Below are positions 6,388-10,852 of a DNA stretch of 10,852 nucleotides, piece after piece. The DNA is taken from contig JAKBAL010000031.1 in NCBI GenBank assembly GCA_021809225.1, forward strand, positions 1 to 10,852. Direction: 5' to 3'. A model generated the notes under the pieces. That model was not told where the DNA came from. It did no database searches and saw nothing but the letters and a program-made list of their open reading frames with translations. Made by a program: the position numbers and the translations under genes. Every line of letters begins with the position of its first letter. The first letter of the stretch is position 1. This stretch comes from Pseudomonadota bacterium (GTDB lineage Bacteria > Pseudomonadota > Alphaproteobacteria > UBA9655).

Positions 6388-7335
6388 TTAGGTTACCCCT
6401 TCATCTTGTAAAAAGTTTGTCGCATCAAGGGCGCCCATACACCCCATCCCCGCCGCCGTTACAGCTTGTCTATAGACTTTATCGCGGACATCACCTGCTG
6501 CAAAAACGCCTTTGACTGACGTTTCGGTCGATAAGGGAGATCCAACAATATATCCTTCCTCATCCAGCTTCAATTTCCCCTTAAAGATTTTTGTATTAGG
6601 GACGTGCCCAATCGCTATAAAGACCCCATTGAAGGAAAGATCTTGGGTTTCTTCTGACTTTGTATCCTTAAGGCGCAGACCTGTGACGCCAAGGGGATCT
6701 TCCGTACCCAAAACTTCTTCCACCACATGGTTCCAGATAACGTTAACCTTGGGATTCTTAAAAAGACGTTCCTGGAGGACTTTTTCTGCTCTTAATTGAT
6801 CTCTGCGATGGATCAGGGTAACTTTTGAGGCATGATTCGTCATATAAAGGGCTTCTTCAACGGCCGTATTCCCGCCCCCCACAACAGCAACTTCTTTCCC
6901 TCGGAAAAAGAATCCATCGCACGTTGCGCAACCGGAAACGCCAAACCCACGGAATTTCATCTCACTTTCAAGTCCCAACCATCTTGCCTGAGCACCGGTG
7001 CTGATGATAATGGTTTCGGCTTTAAAAATTCTCCCCCCTTCACCATGACAAACAAAGGGTCGTTTTGAAAAATCGACATAAATAATCTGATCTTGAATAA
7101 CCTTTGTTCCCACATGTTCCGCTTGAAGACGCATTTGCTCCATCAGCCACGGCCCTTGAATCACATCTGCAAAACCTGGATAATTTTCAACATCAGTTGT
7201 GATCATGAGTTGGCCGCCCGGTTCAAGCCCAGCAACAAGAACAGGCTCAAGGTTCGCTCGAGCCGCATAAATAGCTGCTGTATAGCCAGCAGGGCCACTG
7301 CCAATAATTAAAACTTTTGTATAAATTTCTGACAC
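6388..7335 (-). CDS. trxB: Thioredoxin-disulfide reductase
   Basis: The 315-residue flavoenzyme passes electrons from NADPH through FAD and a redox-active disulfide to thioredoxin. Its parts are all present: the FAD-binding GSGPAGYTAAIYAARA (12-27) and PGGQLMITTDVENYPGF (39-55), the active-site CATC (136-139), the NADPH-binding GGGNTAVEEALYM (153-165) with HRRD (176-179), and the C-terminal AAGDVRDKVYRQAVTAAGMGCMGALDA. Length equals that of bacterial low-molecular-weight TrxB. The start is GTG at 7335, with AAAGG (7348-7344 on the minus strand) 8 nt upstream, and the first residues (MSEIYTKVLIIGSGPAG) suit the family. It is the first of four closely packed minus-strand genes and is divergent from the kdp operon. 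Reduced thioredoxin would serve, among others, the ribonucleotide reductase encoded at the left of the window. Confidence 0.96.
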   Translation of the reverse strand: MSEIYTKVLIIGSGPAGYTAAIYAARANLEPVLVAGLEPGGQLMITTDVENYPGFADVIQGPWLMEQMRLQAEHVGTKVIQDQIIYVDFSKRPFVCHGEGGRIFKAETIIISTGAQARWLGLESEMKFRGFGVSGCATCDGFFFRGKEVAVVGGGNTAVEEALYMTNHASKVTLIHRRDQLRAEKVLQERLFKNPKVNVIWNHVVEEVLGTEDPLGVTGLRLKDTKSEETQDLSFNGVFIAIGHVPNTKIFKGKLKLDEEGYIVGSPLSTETSVKGVFAAGDVRDKVYRQAVTAAGMGCMGALDATNFLQDEGVT

Positions 7336-7352
7336 TTTGTTAACCTTTCATC

Positions 7353-7401
7353 ATCTTATGCTTATAAAACCTATTGTGACAAAGTTAAGCAAGAATGTCA
7401 G
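7353..7401 (-). promoter_or_regulatory. Predicted promoter region of the trxB cluster
   Basis: Two overlapping minus-strand candidates lie here. One is CTGACA (7401-7396), 17 nt, then CACAAT (7378-7373). The other is TTGTCA (7382-7377), 18 nt, then TAAGAT (7358-7353). Each matches five of six bases at -35 and four of six at -10, and I cannot choose between them. Either would give a short leader before the GTG at 7335. Confidence 0.4.
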
Positions 7402-7522
7402 GGGAAAAATGAACGTTACATCATTCTCCCCAATCAAAATGAAAGTTGGGTGTTACAGTTTAAAATTCTTATCTACAAAGTCCGATTCTCAATCTAGGAG
7501 TTTTACTTAAACGGTAAGCCTC

Positions 7523-7551
7523 TTGGTTTCCTCTCCATTTTTTGGCATACT
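7523..7551 (+). promoter_or_regulatory. Weak predicted promoter of the kdp operon
   Basis: TTGGTT (7523-7528) is followed after exactly 17 nt by CATACT (7546-7551), matching three and four of six consensus bases. A weak core promoter fits the usual need of kdp for activation by the KdpE response regulator. Transcription would begin near 7558, just before the two-hairpin leader. Support is limited to this match and its position. Confidence 0.35.
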
Positions 7552-7561
7552 AGAGAAAAGA

Positions 7562-7600
7562 GGGAGCAAAATAACGCTCCATAAAAATAATATGGGAGCG
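7562..7600 (+). promoter_or_regulatory. kdpF leader with two alternative hairpins around the ribosome-binding site
   Basis: The same pyrimidine block CGCTCC (7575-7580) can pair in two exclusive ways. Upstream, GGAGC (7563-7567) pairs with GCTCC (7576-7580), a 5-bp stem with an 8-base loop. Downstream, CGCTCC (7575-7580) pairs with GGAGCG (7595-7600), a 6-bp stem with a 14-base loop. The downstream stem covers GGGAG (7594-7598), the probable ribosome-binding site of kdpF 11 nt before its ATG. The pairing is seen directly; a regulatory switch is inference. Confidence 0.4.
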
Positions 7601-7609
7601 CAGAATAAC

Positions 7610-7699
7610 ATGGGACTGGAGTATGCTATCGGTCTTATTATTGCTATGTTTCTCGTGGGTTATCTTGTTTTTTTTCTTATTAATATCTCATCTTCATAA
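7610..7699 (+). CDS. kdpF: KdpF, small membrane subunit of the K+-transporting ATPase
   Basis: A 29-residue reading frame encodes one hydrophobic helix with short polar ends (MGLEYAIGLIIAMFLVGYL, then VFFLINISSS). Its size, single membrane span and place directly before kdpA match KdpF, the peptide that sits in the KdpFABC complex and stabilises it. It is too short for ordinary gene calling. GGGAG (7594-7598) lies 11 nt before the ATG as a probable ribosome-binding site and is part of the leader hairpin. The stop is 15 nt before the kdpA ATG. KdpF sequences are poorly conserved, so the identification rests mainly on position and topology. Confidence 0.85.
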   Translation: MGLEYAIGLIIAMFLVGYLVFFLINISSS

Positions 7700-7714
7700 G
7701 GGAAAGAAATAGGA

Positions 7715-9427
7715 ATGACTTTAATCGGCTGGCTTCAAATCGGGGTTTTATTTATCCTTCTCTTAGCTCTCACAAAACCCCTTGGGCTATATCTTTATAA
7801 TATCTATGAGAACCCTCCCCGCTTCACTATTTTGAGAACCTTAGAAACAAGAATATTTCGATTGTGTGGCATAAATAACGAACAACAAACTTGGAAAACT
7901 TACATGTTTTCTCTCTTTCTCTTTAATATGATTGGAATTATTGTTTTATTCCTTATTCAAACGTCCCAATATTTTCTTCCTCTGAACCCTCAAAAATGCC
8001 CTCCCGTTCCTTGGGATCTCGCCCTAAATACAGCCGTCAGCTTTGTCACCCATACAAATTGGCAAGCCTATAGCGGTGAAACAACCATGAGCTATTTCAC
8101 TCAAATGACCGGTCTCACCTGGCAAAATTTTTGTGCCGCAGGGACAGGGATGACTGCTTTTTTAGCCCTCGCACGGGGGCTGGCCCATCACGCAACTGAT
8201 GAAGAAGACAAGACGGTTGGAAATTTTTGGGTCGATCTGATCCGATCCATTTTATATGTTTTCTTACCCGGCTGCTTTATTTTTTCTCTTATCTTGGTTT
8301 CTCAAGGAACCCTTCAAAATTTTTCGCCCCCCCTTGAAATTACGACACTTGAAGGAATGAAACAGACTCTTGCTATGGGGCCTGTCGCCTCTCAAGAAGC
8401 CATTAAGATTTTAGGAACAAATGGGGGGGGGTTCTTTAATGCTAATTCAGCTCACCCCTTTGAAAACCCCACACCGTTTACAAATTTTCTGCAAATTCTT
8501 GCTCTCGTCTTGATCCCTGCAGCATTGACCTACACCTATGGAAAAATCACAAAAAATTCATCCCATGGGTGGGCCCTTTTTTCAGCTATGGTGATCATGT
8601 CCATCCTAGGCGTTGCGTTCATTTATTATTTTGAATCTCAACCCAATCCTCTCTTCAGTCACCTACACCTGAATCAAGACCTCGGTAATTTGGAAGGAAA
8701 AGAACTCCGATTTGGAGTCGCTGGATCATCCTTATTTGCAAATTTTGCAACGGACACATCCGGCGGTCCCGCCAATTCGATGTATGATAGTTTTTCCCCA
8801 TTGGGCGGAATGATTCTGCTCATTAACATGCTGCTCGGAGAAGTTGTTTTTGGAGGAGTGGGAGTTGGTTTATTTGGGATGATCATATATGTGATTATCA
8901 GTGTCTTTATTGCAGGCCTCATGGTGGGACGGACCCCTGAATACCTTGGAAAAAAAATTGAAGGAAAAGAGGTTCGTTTTGCTATCCTTTATGTGGCCCT
9001 TTATCCTCTCGTCATATTGGTAGGAGCGTCCTGGTCCATTCTTGCTCCTTATGGGCTTTCTTCTCTTCAAAATCTGGGGCCTCATGGATTGAGTGAAATC
9101 TTATATGCTTATGCAAGTGCAACGCAAAATAATGGATCTGCTTTTGCTGGCCTCAATGCTAATACCCATTGGTACAATTTAACGCTTGCATTCGCGATGT
9201 TCATTGGGCGTTTTTTATCAATTTATCTGGGGCTCGCCATAGCCGGATCAATGGTTAATAAAAAAATAGCCATGCCCAGTACGGGAACCTTCCCCACTCA
9301 AGGCTTACTTTTTATAGGCTTACTCATAGGTGTGATTCTTATTGTAGGAGCCCTCACTTTTTTCCCCGTGCTCATTCTCGGTCCTTTTGTTGAAAGTACT
9401 TATTTACAGATAGGGAAAACATTTTGA
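7715..9427 (+). CDS. kdpA: Potassium-transporting ATPase subunit A (ion-conducting subunit)
   Basis: The 570-residue membrane protein is the channel-like K+-binding subunit of the high-affinity KdpFABC pump, related to Trk/Ktr/HKT transporters. All four pore loops can be found: HTNWQAYSGE (113-122), GTNGGGFFNAN (234-244), TDTSGGPANSMYDSF (346-360) and QNNGSAFAGLNANT (471-484). MVGRTPEYLGKKIE (403-416) is another family signature. Length is close to the usual 555-600. The ATG at 7715 follows kdpF by 15 nt, with AGGA immediately upstream and GGGAAAG further back. The stop overlaps the kdpB ATG by one base (TGATG), as expected for a coupled operon. The selectivity-filter glycines 237-239 are encoded by nine consecutive G bases (8423-8431). 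In E. coli, changing the corresponding Gly232 region alters ion selectivity. Expression is normally induced by K+ limitation through KdpDE, which are not in the window. Confidence 0.97.
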   Translation: MTLIGWLQIGVLFILLLALTKPLGLYLYNIYENPPRFTILRTLETRIFRLCGINNEQQTWKTYMFSLFLFNMIGIIVLFLIQTSQYFLPLNPQKCPPVPWDLALNTAVSFVTHTNWQAYSGETTMSYFTQMTGLTWQNFCAAGTGMTAFLALARGLAHHATDEEDKTVGNFWVDLIRSILYVFLPGCFIFSLILVSQGTLQNFSPPLEITTLEGMKQTLAMGPVASQEAIKILGTNGGGFFNANSAHPFENPTPFTNFLQILALVLIPAALTYTYGKITKNSSHGWALFSAMVIMSILGVAFIYYFESQPNPLFSHLHLNQDLGNLEGKELRFGVAGSSLFANFATDTSGGPANSMYDSFSPLGGMILLINMLLGEVVFGGVGVGLFGMIIYVIISVFIAGLMVGRTPEYLGKKIEGKEVRFAILYVALYPLVILVGASWSILAPYGLSSLQNLGPHGLSEILYAYASATQNNGSAFAGLNANTHWYNLTLAFAMFIGRFLSIYLGLAIAGSMVNKKIAMPSTGTFPTQGLLFIGLLIGVILIVGALTFFPVLILGPFVESTYLQIGKTF

Positions 9428-10852
9428 TGGCAAAGTCAGCTCTTCATAGACGATCCCGTATAAATAAAAGTATTTTGCAAGAGGCTGTTACTCTTACATT
9501 TAAACGTCTTAATCCCCTATACTTACAAAAAAATCCAGTTATGTTTGTTGTTTTTATTGGAGCTGCCTTAACAACTCTTATTAGTTTAAGAGACCTTATA
9601 TATAGTACTCCCTTTCATGAACCTCTCTGGTTTACAGCCTCTATTTCCTTTTGGTTATGGTTTACTCTTTTGTTTGCCAATGGAGCAGAAGCTATTGCGG
9701 AAGGAAAAGGACGCGCCCATGCTTCGAGCTTAAAAGCACTTGCTGAAGAAATTAAGGCACGCCGCCTTCTAAAAAATGGTCAAGAAGAAACCGTGCCAGC
9801 GAGTGAGTTGAGACGGGATGATATCGTTAAAGTTTTGATGGGTGAGTTTATCCCTTCTGATGGAGAGATCATTGAAGGTATCGCTGCTATTGATGAATCG
9901 GCAATTACAGGAGAATCCGCTCCCGTCATTCGCGAAAGTGATAGTGATCGCTCTTCCGTCACTGCCGGAACACGGGTTATTTCTAATTCACTTCTCATTC
10001 GCATCATTTCAAATCCTGGAGAGAGCTTTTTAGATCAGATGATTTATTTGGTACAGGCTGCCAAACGACAGAAAACCCCCAATGAAATTGCACTACAAAT
10101 TCTTCTCATAGGTTTAACTCTCATTTTTTTAATCGTCTGCTCGACGTTGATCCCTTTCGGTCTTTATTTCCATAATAAGTTATCCCTTACGGTTACCATC
10201 GCCTTACTTGTTTGCCTGATTCCCACAACAATTGGAGGCCTTGTTTCAGCCATTGGAATTTCCGGGATTGAACGAGCTTTACGGAAGAATATCTTAGCCA
10301 TGAGTGGTAAAGCTGTTGAGACAGCTGGTGATATTGACGTTTTGCTCCTTGATAAAACAGGAACAATCACTCTTGGGAATCGCATGCCAGTTGAATTTAT
10401 CCCTTTTGAAGGAGTTGATATAAAAGAGTTTGCAAAAGCTGTTCAATTGTCAAGCTATGCTGATCGTACTCCTGAAGGAAAATCTATCACAGAATTCGTT
10501 CAACAAAATTATGGTAACTTTATAAATGAGAATGACGTTTCTCAGCTAACGTTTATTCCCTTTAGCGCCGAAACACGCATGAGCGGATGTGATAATAAAT
10601 CCTTCTCCATCCGTAAGGGATCTTGCGATGCCATCCAGAATTTTATCGAGAGAAAGGGTGGTTTGGTTCCCTCCAATTTCTCTCAGCTTACAGAAAAGAT
10701 AGGGCTTGAAGGGGGAACCCCCTTAGCCGTTACCCAAAATGATAAGGCTCTGGGTATCATTTATCTTAAAGATCTTTTCAGCGAAGGTATTGCTGACAAA
10801 AAGGGCGAGGTGATAAGCAACAAAGTGATCCAATCGGTTATTGAGGAAGCGA
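9427..10852 (+). CDS. kdpB: Potassium-transporting ATPase subunit B, partial; sequence becomes atypical at its end
   Basis: This is the P-type ATPase catalytic subunit of KdpFABC, which hydrolyses ATP to drive K+ import. The 475 codons in the window start at an ATG overlapping the kdpA stop by one base, with AGGG 11 nt upstream. Visible features are membrane helices near 36-55 and 66-85, the actuator motif TGES (161-164), the KdpB membrane motif IPTTIGGLVSAIGISGIE (265-282), and the phosphorylation motif DKTGT with D309. The nucleotide-binding domain follows, with ADRTPEGKS (345-353), PFSAETRMSG (378-387) and RKGSCDAI (396-403), then GGTPLAV (429-435) and LGIIYLKD (442-449). E. coli KdpB has 682 residues, so about 200 are missing at the right edge. 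After about residue 458 the sequence no longer resembles KdpB: the conserved LRxMGIKTVMITGDN block expected there is absent in all three forward frames. The gene may therefore be interrupted, or the contig end chimeric. Confidence 0.92.
   Translation, partial: MAKSALHRRSRINKSILQEAVTLTFKRLNPLYLQKNPVMFVVFIGAALTTLISLRDLIYSTPFHEPLWFTASISFWLWFTLLFANGAEAIAEGKGRAHASSLKALAEEIKARRLLKNGQEETVPASELRRDDIVKVLMGEFIPSDGEIIEGIAAIDESAITGESAPVIRESDSDRSSVTAGTRVISNSLLIRIISNPGESFLDQMIYLVQAAKRQKTPNEIALQILLIGLTLIFLIVCSTLIPFGLYFHNKLSLTVTIALLVCLIPTTIGGLVSAIGISGIERALRKNILAMSGKAVETAGDIDVLLLDKTGTITLGNRMPVEFIPFEGVDIKEFAKAVQLSSYADRTPEGKSITEFVQQNYGNFINENDVSQLTFIPFSAETRMSGCDNKSFSIRKGSCDAIQNFIERKGGLVPSNFSQLTEKIGLEGGTPLAVTQNDKALGIIYLKDLFSEGIADKKGEVISNKVIQSVIEEA

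Larger units (their letters stand above)
7336..7609. other. Divergent regulatory spacer between trxB and kdpF
   Basis: This 274-base spacer has no gene. It carries minus-strand promoter candidates for trxB near 7353-7401, a plus-strand promoter candidate for kdp at 7523-7551, and the hairpin-forming kdpF leader at 7562-7600. A weak inverted repeat CCCAA/TTGGG (7429-7433 and 7446-7450) lies between the two promoters. I could not recognise a KdpE-binding site by eye. Confidence 0.5.

Noticed and set aside
8674..9085. Minus-strand frames inside kdpA (8674-8922, 8870-9085)
   Set aside because: These are antisense shadows of a well-conserved kdpA segment.
9780..10385. Frames inside kdpB on either strand (9780-10007, 9842-10033, 10164-10385)
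   Set aside because: The kdpB frame is continuous there with TGES and DKTGT motifs. The alternatives have no recognisable features.

Overview
The window reads as ordinary chromosome of an AT-rich alphaproteobacterium. Three things point there. One is an NDUFA12-type supernumerary complex I subunit directly followed by a stand-alone MlaD/MCE gene. The second is a thioredoxin reductase gene followed by a LysR gene. The third is a long class II (B12-dependent) ribonucleotide reductase of alphaproteobacterial type. The AT-rich codon use and gene mix would suit an intracellular or protist-associated lineage such as Holosporales, but that is a guess from general knowledge and not a phylogenetic result.

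Layout from left to right. Positions 1-1792 (minus) hold the N-terminal half of nrdJ, which runs off the left edge. A 316-base divergent spacer follows, with a good promoter for each direction. Positions 2109-2925 (plus) are a two-gene unit, the NDUFA12-like subunit and mlaD, with overlapping ends. A 207-base spacer contains an imperfect hairpin that may be insertion-sequence debris. Positions 3133-3879 (plus) and 3932-4678 (minus) are two convergent paralogous outer-membrane beta-barrel genes of identical length (248 codons).

The second barrel gene is the last of four tightly packed minus-strand genes: trxB (7335-6388), a lysR regulator (6381-5470), an enoyl-CoA hydratase (5473-4697) and the barrel (4678-3932). 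Their gaps are 6 nt, a 4-nt overlap and 18 nt, so they are probably cotranscribed from the 7336-7609 spacer. On the other side of that spacer begins the potassium-uptake operon kdpFAB: a 29-residue kdpF, a complete kdpA, and a kdpB that runs off the right edge.

Functionally the window mixes DNA-precursor synthesis (nrdJ), respiration (complex I subunit), envelope lipid traffic (mlaD), outer-membrane barrels, thiol redox (trxB), fatty acyl or other CoA metabolism (hydratase) and high-affinity K+ import (kdpFAB). TrxB and NrdJ are logically linked, because thioredoxin is a usual reductant for ribonucleotide reductase.

I see no CRISPR array, defence island, tRNA, rRNA or intact mobile element, and no clear candidate for a wholly new system. 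The best leads are: (1) loss of KdpB-like sequence in the last ~55 bases, which suggests an insertion or an assembly junction; (2) two mutually exclusive hairpins in the kdpF leader, one of which masks the ribosome-binding site; (3) nine-G tracts placed exactly on the functional Gly-Gly-Gly motifs of both the hydratase and KdpA; and (4) the convergent barrel pair.
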